DNA from: Margaritispora aquatica
Lineage: Eukaryota; Ascomycota; Leotiomycetes; Helotiales; Discinellaceae
Assembly: GCA_007644065.1 (NCBI GenBank)
Contig: VJWN01000006.1
Coordinates: 620,001 to 684,000 of the forward strand
DNA length: 64,000 bases
Direction of reading: 5' to 3'
In this document: piece after piece, positions 1 to 11,389 of the stretch
Numbering within the stretch: position 1 is the first letter of the stretch
Layout: every line of letters starts with the position of its first letter
Notes under the pieces: generated by a model
Database searches by the model: none
The model's input: only the letters and a program-made list of their open reading frames with translations
What the model was told of the DNA's origin: nothing
Made by a program: the position numbers and the translations under genes

Positions 1-1
1 C

Positions 2-1111
2 GTGGTCTCTATGCTGGATCGAACTGTTGCTACATACGAAATCTCCAGTGGTCGCCTCGTCCACTCATTTAGAGCGACCGACAATGAAGGAGCTGATGCT
101 GTCGTACTTGATTGTCTTGTCATGGGCGCTCCGAGTTGTGTAATGGGCAGACCAACTATTCTGGCAGGTGTCTCTAGTACAGATAAATCTGTCAGGGTAT
201 ATGATGGCGTTACTGGCTCATTCTTGGATAGAGAGTGGGGGCATACAGCAAGTGTCACCGATGTGGCGCTTCTGGAGCATCCAGAATCAGAGGAGAAGAC
301 CTTGATAAGCACTGGTTCTGACGGGACAATCATGATTTGGGACCTCTCCGCCAAACCAATCCACCTTCAGGAACCTATTGACCTAAGCTTGGACTCGCGT
401 GATCCTTCGCCTCCAAAGGATGCGCCATCATCAAGGCCGCCATTAAGAAGAGTACTATCAAAGGCTGAGTTGGCAGAGTTTCAAAGAGCATCGCCACTCT
501 CGACTCCAACAAATCGCTCGCCACCGAGGACAATTCGACGTAAAACGTCCAGGTACGGGCTTTCATCACAATCTCCAACTTTAGCTCCGCCTGTACCCAC
601 AATCAGCTCAAAACACTTCGCGTCCGCCTCCGATGATACTTCAGCGCGACGAAGTACTCGTATTCGTTCACGTAGCCCACCACCGAGCCCAAAGTCTCGG
701 GTTGTGAGACGACCATCATTGGCTTCGCTGGATGTAAGAGGTAGAACTAAGAGCACAGGCAGCAGTTTCAGTGAGTTTGGGTCTCTTAACATGGCCACAG
801 AACAGACTTGCAGGCAGCTCCGAATGTATCGCAAGAAATTACTCTCGTCAGAGCCAATCAAGGAAGAGGCCTTGAAAGAATTAGATCAAGAGTTACGACT
901 CACGGCAGTTGCTCTGGGAGAGAAAAGCCAAAAATCAAAAGCGATCAGCGAGTCTCTTTTGACAGGTTTATTAGACCAGTATTCGGAGAGGCTGGTGTCA
1001 ATGTTTGACGAGAAACTTCGACTATCGCGCCAAGACTCACTTGAAGCCCCGGAGGCTCCTGAACGACCCAAAACAGCGGGTAATGTGGTAATTAAAAGTA
1101 CAGAAACTTAA
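2..1111 (+). CDS. WD40-repeat protein, C-terminal part (5' end outside window)
   Basis: Open frame entering from the left edge, so the true start lies outside the window. The first ~115 residues carry at least two WD40 blades: one ending near KSVRVYDG, and a second with GHTASVTDVAL, TGSDGTIMIWDL. This is followed by ~170 residues of Ser/Pro/Arg-rich disorder (several RSRSPPPSP-like tracts) and a helical, charged C-terminus (EQTCRQLRMYRKKL onward) likely to form a coiled coil. WD40 propellers are protein-interaction platforms; the partner cannot be named from this fragment. The layout (propeller, disordered linker, C-terminal helix) recalls MABP1/WDR62-like fungal WD proteins, but that is only an impression. 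Stop TAA at 1109-1111. Confidence 0.8.
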   Translation: MVSMLDRTVATYEISSGRLVHSFRATDNEGADAVVLDCLVMGAPSCVMGRPTILAGVSSTDKSVRVYDGVTGSFLDREWGHTASVTDVALLEHPESEEKTLISTGSDGTIMIWDLSAKPIHLQEPIDLSLDSRDPSPPKDAPSSRPPLRRVLSKAELAEFQRASPLSTPTNRSPPRTIRRKTSRYGLSSQSPTLAPPVPTISSKHFASASDDTSARRSTRIRSRSPPPSPKSRVVRRPSLASLDVRGRTKSTGSSFSEFGSLNMATEQTCRQLRMYRKKLLSSEPIKEEALKELDQELRLTAVALGEKSQKSKAISESLLTGLLDQYSERLVSMFDEKLRLSRQDSLEAPEAPERPKTAGNVVIKSTET

Positions 1112-1760
1112 TTTGCCTTATTTCTTTCTTTTCGGTAGAACACATGGCATTGTAGGTATTCTTTTTGGTAATTGGCGTTATTATGGATATCTACATTTGG
1201 GAGTGCGAACTACATTCATGGGGCGTTCGGCCTGGCATGGCCTTGATGCCATGGCTGTGGTTTATCATTTTGTTGAGCGGGAGTTATGGCTGGTCCTATG
1301 TGGGAGGGCTTGGTGTGGATATATGCGATGGCGATGGGGGATATTGGAGTAGGAGGTTGGGACAGGAGGAATATCAACAGGCGGTCCTGATCGGACTAGC
1401 TAATCTCAATGAATGCATGTCACCCCTGGTAAACAGGTGGTTAACTCTATAGAGGTGTCAATGATAGCCTTGTTAGCCTTGATTGTTAAGGAACACATTG
1501 AGAGCAGTGATATCAATACATGGTTGGAAGACTTTGATTCGATGTAAGTCATCAGTTACTTTGAGCAAGGTAGCAACACTCTCATTAGCCTATAGCACAC
1601 GCAAACGCAAGCTCAGAGAATCCCAAACTAAGTATCACTCAACCTAACTCCTTACTCAGTCAAACTCCATTAATTCATCCTTCCATTCCATTCCATCAAG
1701 CTTTGCTAAACCCACTCGGCAGGCAACGAGAATCCCAAATCTCAAATCTCAAATCCCACA
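1112..1760. other. Intergenic, no gene seen
   Basis: 3' flank between two convergent genes. The ORFs here are GT-rich on one strand with low-complexity composition and have no domain or splice logic. Probably the two 3' UTRs. Confidence 0.5.
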
Positions 1761-2661
1761 TCACAAGTCCATCATCTCCTCGTCCTCATTCCCCTCCGAA
1801 TCATCATCAGCCGCGCCATCATCATTCGCCTCATTCAGCCACCGCCGCTGCAGCAGCTCGTGATCGCTCGAGCGCTTCTTGTCGTGGCGCTCCTGGCGGA
1901 GGCGCTGGTTCTTCTCGTCCACTTCGGCTTGTGAGTACGGCTCATTCTCGGACAGGTAGCCCGCTAGCAGCTTGGTGAAGTAGTGTCGTGTGCCTGGGAT
2001 GGACTGTGTGTAGTGTTAGTGCTTGTGGTTGTGTTTTTGTGGGTGCTTGTGATTGGGATGGGTGATGAGGATTGGGAGGAGAGGAATGGGATGACAGGAG
2101 AGGGATGGCAGGGGGGAACAGCAGTCACTTACGTCGCATCGGGCTTGGGCGTGCATCATGAGCAGTTCCGGGTTGTCGAGTATGACGGCTGCTTCTCGTC
2201 GCTTTTGCGTTTGCTCCCATGTATCTTTATATCTGTATTGGATATCGTCAGACTAAATCTCATCTTTCACTTCAATTCAAATTAACTCATCGCCTCTTGC
2301 TCCTCGACACTAACACCCGACAATGTGAACCTTCAATTCCCCCTCTCGGCTACACGTGACCACGATACCAGCAACACTTCAAGAAGATGAGAGCAACGTA
2401 CCCATTGCGACCACTAGGCGAGACCCAATTATCATCCGAGTCGTCAGACGAAGAGTACTTGTCCTTATTCCGCGCCTGCTTGTCCTGCATCGACGTGGTG
2501 AAGGTGAGCAGACCATTCCTGCCGCTCTTCCTGACCGGCGTGGTATTTTTGGACGAGGTTGTCTTTTTCTTCTTCTGTGCCGAGGCGCTAGCGGGAGCAG
2601 AGCTCGTCGAGTAGGTGTTTGAGTTTGAGTTTGAATTCGGGGTCGCGGAGCCGGAAGACAT
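1761..2661 (-). CDS. Conserved fungal 200-aa protein, function unknown
   Basis: Three exons on the minus strand: 2661-2402, 2232-2133 and 2003-1761. Introns have donors GTACGT and GTAAGT and acceptors TACAG and ACACAG; a CACTAACAC branch site precedes the last acceptor. All joins keep frame, giving 200 aa. The N-terminus is Ser/Ala/Asn-rich and basic (KKKKTTSSK). A middle acidic patch SSDDSDDNW follows, then a compact, probably helical core (DNPELLMMHAQARCDSIPGT, then RHYFTKLLAGY). The tail is acidic and ends EDEEMMDL. I know similar short conserved proteins in filamentous ascomycetes but no assigned function. The mix of basic and acidic tracts would suit a nuclear protein; that is inference. 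Confidence 0.75.
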
Positions 2662-3945
2662 CGTTGCGATGGTGTGATGTTGTGTGTGGAGGTAGCTTGA
2701 TGAGGTACGTGGAGAGGTGTTGGGTTTGCTGATGGCTGTGGGAATCGACGCAGTCTAGGGACTAGGGGGCCTCAAGTTCGGGGTTCGGGAAGCACGTAGT
2801 GCGAACACTGGTAGCTTTGGTGATTGTTTGTGGTTTGATATGGTGTATTGCTACGATGTAATACCTACCTTAGGGAAGGTACAAATCACCTGATGATTTG
2901 TGCTCAAAGTAGCTTGGCTGCCGTCGAGACCCATAATTTTGCATGCTTCTTTTGACGACATACCATTACCGATCCTCCATATAACACAACTAACAACTGA
3001 AAACAATCATCTAAGATCAACAACGGTGTCTCTTTTGTGGGCATGTTTATGTTCGTCGTACTCTTCACGCTAATTGCTGTCTTTTTGAATTACGTTATGG
3101 CTGTACCCCTCACCTCAAGTTGAGGCAGTGGGCGAAATTGAGAGAAAAGATTTGTATTGAAATCCAGTTGCTGTTTTCTGTTGTTCGACAAATCCTCGAG
3201 ATTTCTAGTCCAAGCCTAGACACTACGGGCTTCATTGACCACATTTCCTTCACAGAGCATGGAATCTGTTGTAAAATACCGAAATGGTAAAGTACAAGCT
3301 GGTCTAAGAAGATGAGAGGTTGTCTTATTGAATGCTCATCCCTTTAACAGGGTGTGTATCATATATGTAAATGCTATCAAACTGTGCATTCTTCATGGTA
3401 CTGTAACATAGAGATTGTGATTCCCCAATCTTTGCCCTTCATGCATTCATACCTTGACATGTTGTCGATTAGGGGGATATTCTTATCATCTTGGATTTGG
3501 GATTTAGTTGCTGATTTTGCTTCTTCTACTTCCTTCTGTATCTCCCACGCAAAAGGCTATGTGGATCTCAATCTTTTCATAGTGATAAGCATCTGAGGTG
3601 TGATAGTACCTTCAAAGTAGAGAAACTACAAGAGCGCACTTGTATATCGTTCTAAAGTGCACTACTCCAAACAGTGTCAAGGACTTCACAAAATCGTAGC
3701 ACTTGGGTATTCGCTTTTATTGCTGGCTTCTCTAGGCGTGGCCTTCATTGCTTTGATGATATTACTACGTCGATTTTTGTTCACATAAAAAAATCTGAAT
3801 CGTGACTTCTTTCAACCAAACTTATCATTTCTTCTTCCAGGCCAAAGTTCTGCTCTCCATTGAGTTCCACGATTGTGATCTCGTGGTTTGCCCCGAGATT
3901 CTGCCAATCGCGTACCAAGGTCACGTTTTTGCGTAATTGGCAACA
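2662..3945. other. Intergenic, no supported gene
   Basis: About 1.3 kb. It holds the upstream region of the 200-aa minus-strand gene and of the plus-strand gene that follows. The only ORF of size (3354-3596, +) lacks recognisable features. A CCTACCTTA/AAGGTA motif at about 2870 recurs in other intergenic regions of the window. The first exon of the next gene may lie here. Confidence 0.5.
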
Positions 3946-6360
3946 ATGGAGGCCATTGAAGTTCCTAAGTTGAAGGTATCAGATCCCACCACATAGAATC
4001 GCAGATCTTCTGGCACAGGATCAACAGAAACTCTTCGCCCCATCTGGCCAGAGTCATCATCGTCTGCAACTTTCGTTAATACTAATTGCGAAGCATCTAT
4101 TACTGCCAATCTTGGTGCTGGCTCTCAAAACAGTTCACCATCTGCAATTATCAAAGATACTGACTGTGGCATATCTACTGCTACCTTTGGTTCGGTGCAC
4201 GACACCAGCTATCAAAACAGCTTTCAAAGCCCCTATTCCAGATATCCTTCATTGGAAATGCCTCAACACAAGAGAACTGTAATGGTTTCCGATGTCAACT
4301 TATACGAATACGGTGTCAATGAAATACCTGACCCTGGTATATAGTATTCCTGTCTCTGCTTATTCTTGATCTGACAAGCTTTATAGACATTTGGGAGTCG
4401 GTATCTGATGATGAGGAGTTAACTACTTCTGCACAGGTATCTACTCCTGCGGAGCCAACTGGAATTGATCTCGATAAATGGCCCAGAATACCAATCACAC
4501 CAAGCATGATGCATGTATATTCTCTTATGAAGGGACCAAACCCAGATGTGCGAATTGATGTACTCCACTCAGCCCTTTTCGCTACCCAAGATCGTCAGCA
4601 TGGCGAACAGCAAGTCTGGCTTCCCGGATCCGGAGGCTCAGGTGCTATGGATGAGTACGCTCCTTGTCTGCACGACGGATTCAGGTTCTCTGCTGATTCT
4701 TTTATAGACTTCCAAAAGGAACCATGTACTACTGGGATCCTATCACTCAAGTCAAGCTTCCCAGCCGATCCGCCACTGATGCGCAACTTAATCTCGCCGT
4801 TCAAGGTGCACCCCGTCCAACACCCACCCCACATGCAAATCCCCCGCTCCAACAACCCTCCTCTGAAGAGCTGAAGAATAACAAGGGGAAGGACGTCCTT
4901 GAAAGTTTCGGCTACTTGAATATCAACAAGAACTGGGTTGACCCTGACGGCCATGGAGAGTTGCACAATGCTTACTCCAAAACTGGTGAGTGGAAAAACG
5001 CTGCCAATACCAAGAAGCCTCAAAAGACTGTTAAATCTGGACTTCCCCCATCGGAGCCCGAGGCCCCTTATGATAATTACAAATCGAAGGAGATTATGGA
5101 TGAGTTTTATGATGATTTCAATGATTTTGTCAGCGATGATGAAGGCGATCCACGACAATACCATATGTCTCCTAAGACTTTTGCCCGGTTCGCTACTTCC
5201 TCAAAGTTCCCAACCAATTTCTTCGGAGACTTGTTGCACCCCAAGGTACGCTTTTGTACCTTTACAGAAAGATACGTACTGAGATATCCTTCACAGCCAA
5301 AGACTAGAGAGCAAGACAATTGGAACACCTCGACCAATACCAAAACCAACAAGCACAGTAATCATCTTAAGCCAAATTTGCAATTCGATGTCGAGACTGG
5401 CAGCGCGATGACTGGTGTTTACCATCTTGACTCTGAGCCAAGTCTTCGCGAGGAAGCCGAAGGTTTGTAGAGCCTCAATAAAGCAAATAGAATCCTGCTA
5501 ACTTCAAAGCAGGTATTGACCCAGTCCGACCACCTGGCAATTATGCAATGATGAACCCACTTGCTGCCATTGACATCAGTAAGAAGGCTTTTGCACCCGC
5601 ATACTTTGACCATCATCAGCGAGACATTAATGTCTCTGCACACTCTTCCACCCAGGAATATCTTACGTCGGTAATTACTCCTCATACTTGGTCACCTGAC
5701 ACATCGCTAACAACCAAGTAGGAGGAAGGCGTTGAAATGCTTGCGCAACCAGGCTTCCCAAACACAGGCGTCAGAGAATACATCGTAGCTCAAGGAGCCA
5801 TCCACTCACTCGTCAATGAGGGCTACGAGGTCGCTGGCAATAACAACAACATCTTCACGGAAATGGACAATGCCAACGTTCATCGCAGCGACTTACACCG
5901 GGAGATCCAGCTTTTGGAGCGCCGTCTCAAGACCAAGCCCAAGGACCCCGATCTTAAAAAGGCATACAAACGCGACTACATGTACGCCACAGATTCTGAG
6001 GTTAGCGCTGGCAAGATCGAGGATGCAGGCACTCCTGCATCAATCGAGACTACAGGATCATCGAGCAAGAGTTCCAAGGCCAAGTGGCGCCGCAAGCAGC
6101 AATACAAGCGCCATGTCGCCGAGCAGATTGCCACCCGCACCATGGAGGTGGAAAAGCAGCGGGTCATGGGCGTCAAGCTCCAGAGCGAGCTCGATGAGAT
6201 CCTGGAGGAGATCGTGCGCTTGCAGAAGATTCGGGACGGCTTGCTGGCAGACTTAGGCGTCAAGGACGTTTCTGAGATTCCGGGCTTAGTTCCTCAGCGC
6301 AATGATCCTGGTGAGTCTTCCAGAGCTCAGCTCAATAAGCGTTTGCAGAAGCGGGAGTAA
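3946..6360 (+). CDS. Uncharacterised ~700-aa fungal protein with C-terminal coiled coil
   Basis: Six exons are joined: 3997-4336, 4387-4654, 4708-5245, 5297-5462, 5513-5670 and 5722-6360 (TAA), 702 aa without the first exon. All internal junctions have GT/AG signals and keep frame. The 5' end is unresolved: the frame is closed by TAG at 3994-3996, which could itself be an acceptor (CACATAG), and the ATG at 3946 cannot be joined to it by an intron of normal length. The N-terminal third is Ser/Thr-rich and disordered. A short aromatic motif MYYWDPITQVKLP sits mid-protein, followed by acidic EFYDDFNDFVSDDEGD. The last ~150 residues are charged and helical (SDLHREIQLLERRLKTKP, KWRRKQQYKRHVAEQ), a likely coiled coil. 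The intron at 5246-5296 is 51 nt without an in-frame stop, so it may be retained. No known domain is recognised. Confidence 0.7.
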
Positions 6361-7015
6361 GAAGGATTGTGGGATGGCATGTTATGATATTGCATTGAGC
6401 GTGTTGGGTTAGGGGTTTGTTTGGTCTTTTGTTGGATTATGGGGTTATTTTCGGAGTTAACGGTCGAGGTGGGCTCGGTGTCTAGCATCATGGGTTCCTT
6501 CTACGCGGATTGTTCTGGGTTTTTGCCTTCTGCTGGTTGTTATTCAAGTGACGGAGGAATGGCGTCCGGATACATTTGGAAAGACGGCCGGGTAGCATTG
6601 CACCTTCTAGGCTACACTACCCGAGATTGCTGGCGTCACTGGTTTTCTATATTATCGGAACTCTGGTTTCGTGGCAAGGAGAGCATTATGAGCAAGAAAT
6701 TAGACATATGGTGGTTTAGGAGCTTACGCTCTTGTGCATTTGTACATTAGAGAAAATGGGTCTTTTCCCAATCCCTTTTTTCCTTCGCCTATGATGCAAA
6801 TGTGCACATCAACGTCCCTTTCGTATCCTCTCACAGACCATGAGCGGAGTGAGAACTATATCTACAAAATCAATACTCGATCCAACGCCTTGCCTCGTCA
6901 AATCAGCAGCATATCCGCTGGCCTTAAAAGTCTTATTCGTACAAGTTACAAGATCCCCTCCAGAGCGCCGAACCAATATGCATGCTTCATTGCTTCCATA
7001 GCCCCTTAAATTCCC
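6361..7015. other. Intergenic between convergent genes, nothing seen
   Basis: 3' flanks of the ~700-aa gene and of the GrpE gene. No convincing coding sequence, RNA gene or repeat. Confidence 0.5.
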
Positions 7016-7784
7016 TTAATTATTCTTTACAACGCCGACCTTGGCAGCTCTCAATACCCGTCCGTTGAGCTTGAAACCCTTCTGCTGAGTGTGGAATACA
7101 ATGCCATCCTCCTTGTCTGGCATGGGAGTCATGAATGTAGCCTCATGCTCGTTGGGGTTGAACTTCTCGCCCTCGACCGAAGGATCAAATCTCTCCAGGC
7201 CATGCTTCTTCAGTGTTGACATCAAGATGTTCTCGGTCATCCTCAGGCCAGAAACCAGGTCTTGAAGATGCTTGTTCTCCGCCTCCTCGGTAGGTGTCAG
7301 CATTTCTGCTGGTACGACGGAGAGAGCACGGTCGAGGTTGTCGATGCTATCGATGAGGTCCTTGGCGAACTTGGAGATGGCGAAGTCTTTTGCAGATTGC
7401 ATCTCACGCTTCGTACGGTCTTGAAGGGTTCTGAACTCAGCGACTGAGCGGAGATATTTGTCCTTGGGACAGAATGTTAGATGAATGTCTTTGGCCCCAG
7501 GTTAGAAAAGGGTGGCAAACCTTCAGCTCAATGATCTCCTTTTTCGAAGCCTCCAACTCCTTCTTTGTAGGATCTTCTGCCTCTGCCGCCTTGGATGCAT
7601 CTCCTCCCTCCTTCTTAGCCTCTGGCTCTGTAGCATACCATCTCGACGCCGCTGGCCGTAATGATGCCTGGGATAGGGAGAACTGTGAGGGACGGAATTG
7701 AGGACGTGCTAGACTGCCCCGAGATGCAGATGCGATGCTTGAGCCGACTGCTCGTGATTGTCTGAAGATGGTCCTGGAAATCAT
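7016..7784 (-). CDS. mge1: Mitochondrial GrpE nucleotide-exchange factor (Mge1)
   Basis: Two exons, 7784-7521 and 7462-7016, joined with donor GTTTGC and acceptor CCCAAG to give 236 aa. The first ~50 residues are rich in Arg/Ser/Ala with no acid (MISRTIFRQSRAVGSS), a typical mitochondrial presequence. A helical, Lys/Glu-rich segment follows (the long GrpE dimerisation helix), including DKYLRSVAEFRTLQDRTKRE. The C-terminal beta domain has the GrpE signature: FDPSVEGEKFNPNEHEATF, then GFKLNGRVLRAAKVGVVKN. GrpE/Mge1 releases ADP from mitochondrial Hsp70 (Ssc1) during protein import and folding in the matrix. Length matches fungal Mge1. Confidence 0.95.
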
Positions 7785-9266
7785 GGTTGAAGAGATGTAT
7801 GATGTCGTGTGCTTGTGCTCTGTCTTCCCTGAGAGACTTTGAGAAATAAATTTCTGGGATCCTATTTAGGATTAGCGTCTACATGGTCCGTGTATATCTA
7901 AACGGACCCACTTTCTAGACGACATGTCAACTCCTTCCCATTACAGAATCAATCGTTGAGAGGTTGTTGCATAGAAGTCTATGAAGAAGCTGAATGCTGC
8001 CTTTCATATTCCAAGTGGAGTTTGGCGTTGGTATGGGTTTTGGTAAATACTATGGATGGATACATAGCTTACTGCGATGTCTAAACTTTTACCACAGCAA
8101 ACCATACCTAAGGATCTGTTAGTTTTGTTGTCCCTCGTATTCAATTGCAAAGCCATCTCCATTGGCTTCTATTTGAAGGGAAGTCTAGAGTATTTTCAAG
8201 ATGGATATCAATGACGGCCCTAGCTTGATCCACACCTTGTTGTGATTCCCAAAACATTACTCCAGCAGCTCCTCACACTTTTGCCGACGGCCTCTCTATG
8301 CTATCCTTAGTAATCATCTGAAAACTGACTTCAGTGGTATCGTACTTTGTAATGTGCTCTGGAGTGATCTCCCAGATGGATATTGGTGAGATTTCCTGTG
8401 GGTTGCTCAGTGTAATGGATGCACAGCTTTGGAGATTGGCATGAGATGAGACATGGCAGTAGTTGCAGTTGACTTCCTTTCTTGTTGCCAAGCTTCTTGT
8501 GTCCCTTTGAGTTTCCTTGATATCACGTACTGTCGAATATATCGATTTTCGTCTAAATCTGAAGTAGTGTTGTAGTATTTTGCCATGCCTTAAAATGCTC
8601 GCAGGCTTTGGGAGATTTCAATGATCTAGGAGTAAGCATTTGTATTTTCAGCTAGGTGTTTCAGAGCTCATATCAAAGCAAGACGTGTTGTGTACAAGCC
8701 AGTTGTAGCTTACCAAACAAGCTGCTCTTTGCTTATAACAAACAAGCTTGCTCAAAGCTCTGCAATGCGAATTTTATAGAGCAGACTAGCGCTATTGCGT
8801 CTATAAGTCTTTGTACACCATGCATGAACATGTTTAGCAGACAATAAGAAGCAGATAGGCATATGCAAAAGCATGCCAGTAAATGCACGAAGTAGTTACT
8901 CCGAAGCAAAATGTCACACTTGCTCATCACGAAACTTGCTGAAGCCATTTTACCGCCTTGGAATTTTAATAATTATTTCCAGTGCAGTAGGATATCAGTG
9001 GGGTAAAATCATTTAATGAGCTCATTTGTATTTCCAATCGAGATTCTGATATCGACTCACCTTTCGAACTTGGTGTAAGCTCTCGATTCCCCAAGCTTGG
9101 GGTTCATATTTGGCGAACTCCCGAAAGCGCTCTCCAACATTCAATCCATCTCAACACCTCAACAGCGCGACAACTCCAAAACAACACAACTTCTTTTCGA
9201 GGATATTTTCGAACTGTTAGATTCATCACTCTCGTCAATACAATAGAGGCTTCATTTTGATTCAAA
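7785..9266. other. Intergenic, nothing recognised
   Basis: About 1.5 kb between two divergently transcribed genes (GrpE minus, next gene plus), so it should hold both promoters. Short ORFs (for example 8273-8491 and 8733-8948, both minus) have no domain, and their AT-rich composition resembles non-coding sequence. Confidence 0.5.
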
Positions 9267-10153
9267 ATGGAGAATCTTAAGCCTGGAAGTAAGTGCTCTT
9301 TCTGGTGTGCACTCTTCGAGATGCTCAATTTGCGAAAATTCGATACGGTGACAAATCTGTTCTCAACTTCTATTAGCGGCGATATTAATTGTATCAATCA
9401 AAAGCTAATCAATCATACTACAGACGCCGTTGAGAATGGTCAGAAGCTGATCAATATGCAGATGGTTACTGTTGATGCAGTTGGTCCCGGAAGCCCCGCA
9501 ACCAGCAGCTCTCCCATCGTTTCTCAACCTGCAGTTCCTGAATTCCGCCATCCTAACCCCCCTAGCACCAGTGACAAGCCATCGTTGGTTCGTTGCGGTG
9601 TCTCCGCTGTTGAGTTGAGTGGTGCCTTTCCAAAGGTGAGATACTTCCCCATCTCCTCCCTCCTCCCCAAGTCTATAGTATCTACTAAAGCACTATTCAG
9701 GAACGAGAGTCTTTTGGTCTTGCCCCTCGCCACCGCAGCAATTCTGCCAAGGAAAAGACACGCTCAATGACTGAAGTCGACATTGCCGCCGATCATCTCA
9801 CCCAGCTTCAGCTTATTGAGATGAATCAACGCCTACGCATCGAGGATCCTCCCAAGTCACTAGTTGAGGCTCGCCAAGCTGCCCGCGATCGTGATGCCAG
9901 TAACAAAGCTGAGCGCAAGGCCAATATTGACTTCATCCGTCAAAGAACCGCCTCTCGTGCTGCCCAGTAAGTACTCCTCGCCCTTTTTTGCTATTTGGAC
10001 ATATCTAGTTCAGACCAACACTAAATCTACAACAGTCTCGGTCTCACCCTTCCCATCGCCGCCCCTTTCCGCCCTGAGGCTGAAACTCTCATCCAGAACC
10101 CTATCAACCAAGTTCCCAAGGAGAACAGCTCTGATGCAATGGATTGCAAGTGA
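9267..10153 (+). CDS. Uncharacterised 205-aa fungal protein
   Basis: Four exons: 9267-9288, 9424-9635, 9701-9966 and 10036-10153 (TGA). Donors are GTAAGT, GTGAGA and GTAAGT; acceptors are TACAG, TTCAG and ACAG. All phases agree, giving 205 aa. The N-terminal half is Pro/Ser/Val-rich and probably disordered. The middle (SMTEVDIAADHLTQLQLIEM to about RQRTASRAAHLGL) is charged and helical and looks like the conserved core. The tail is short. No catalytic motif, signal peptide or membrane segment. The splice pattern and frame continuity make the gene call firm; the function is unknown. Confidence 0.75.
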
Positions 10154-11389
10154 TAGGTCTTGTCTCTTGATTCCTGATTCTTGTACGCGTTTGGCGGAGG
10201 TGCTTCATACCTAGGCGTCGGTATTCTCGTCTGTTCTTTGCTTTAGCGAAGGCGCATGGGGCAAAATTGAACACTAGGGTCTAGGCGAATGACATGGAAA
10301 GGGAACTCAAAATGTTCGGATTGCTAGGGGCTAGGAATTGCTTTGAGGCAGGCATCCTGTGAGAAGGTTTAGTTCGGAATAGCTAGTTCACAAAGCGCAC
10401 ATGCAAATCCAAAATTATCTTGCTTTCAAACACTCTTGATCTCAACCGGGTTTTTTATGATAGCCACACAATGTCGCCAAGACATAGCTTGGCTGGCTGA
10501 AAGAATTTAAAGAGTGCTCTCTACACAAAGAGATGTTGCTGTTTTCGAGAAAGTCGTCTAAGAAAGAAGCTTGCAACTGGAATTGCAAACCTACCTTACC
10601 TACGAATCTTCAAGAATACAACAGAATGGACTGGCTGAACTGCTGAGGATGCTCTAATCTACTCACACAATAGATTCCTATCAAGAAAAGAACGAGTGCT
10701 GATGTTGTGTGAATCTAGTCAAAAGTTCCTCCCCTCGATGTATCCTATTGAGAACAAGAATGAATATAACCTAGAAATTAACTATACTAATACATGCCAA
10801 TCCTCTTGTGTCATTTCCCTTGCCCTTCTAATGCCTTTCGAGTTTCTTACAATCTCTGGGGTGAAAGGAAGTCAAGGAGACCAGAAGGATAAGGTAAGAT
10901 ATTTAGCATGATCATAATGTCTAAAACCTAGAGTTTCTGAATTAATCGACTTAAGTGGTTAGTGTCATAGGTCAAAATCATGAAAAGACTCTTTCCATGC
11001 ATAAGATTTTCATTTGGTGCTAATTTAATTACATAGTGAGTGTTTGAATGATCAGCCTTTGTCCCCACCCACAAGTAAGCATTCGGATGAACGCCCGCAA
11101 ACGTATGAGTTAATCTGCTTTGCATGTCCAACTTCGCTCGAACATCAATATGCCTACCATGAAGGTCATCCAAGTAACAAAGACGCGTAGTTTCTGCAGC
11201 CAAAGCATAGTCAAGGTAGACCAAAGGATGAGCCTAACCACGTAAGAATTTCTACGAAGAGTGTTTCTCACTTTCTTCTTCGCTCCCAGAAGAACTAGAG
11301 AACTAGATTAGATCTACGTGTCGCAGATTCGTATCGACTCCAGAGTGTCGCTTTGGACTAGGCTTCAGGATTCCAGGATTCCATTCTAC
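10154..11389. other. Intergenic, no supported gene
   Basis: About 1.2 kb. A 98-residue minus-strand ORF (10928-11224) is the only open frame of note; it lacks a recognised domain and neighbouring splice logic, so it is not called. A CCTACCTTACCTACG run at about 10590 belongs to the recurring AGGTA-type motif. Confidence 0.5.

Noticed and set aside
1165..1452. 95-codon Trp/Gly-rich plus ORF after the WD40 gene
   Set aside because: GT-rich 3' UTR-like sequence, two overlapping frames equally open, no motif.
8733..8948. Cys-rich hydrophobic 71-codon ORF (minus)
   Set aside because: AT-rich chance frame; no start context or homology-like pattern.
10928..11224. 98-codon minus-strand ORF
   Set aside because: No domain, no splice support, intergenic composition; not strong enough to call.
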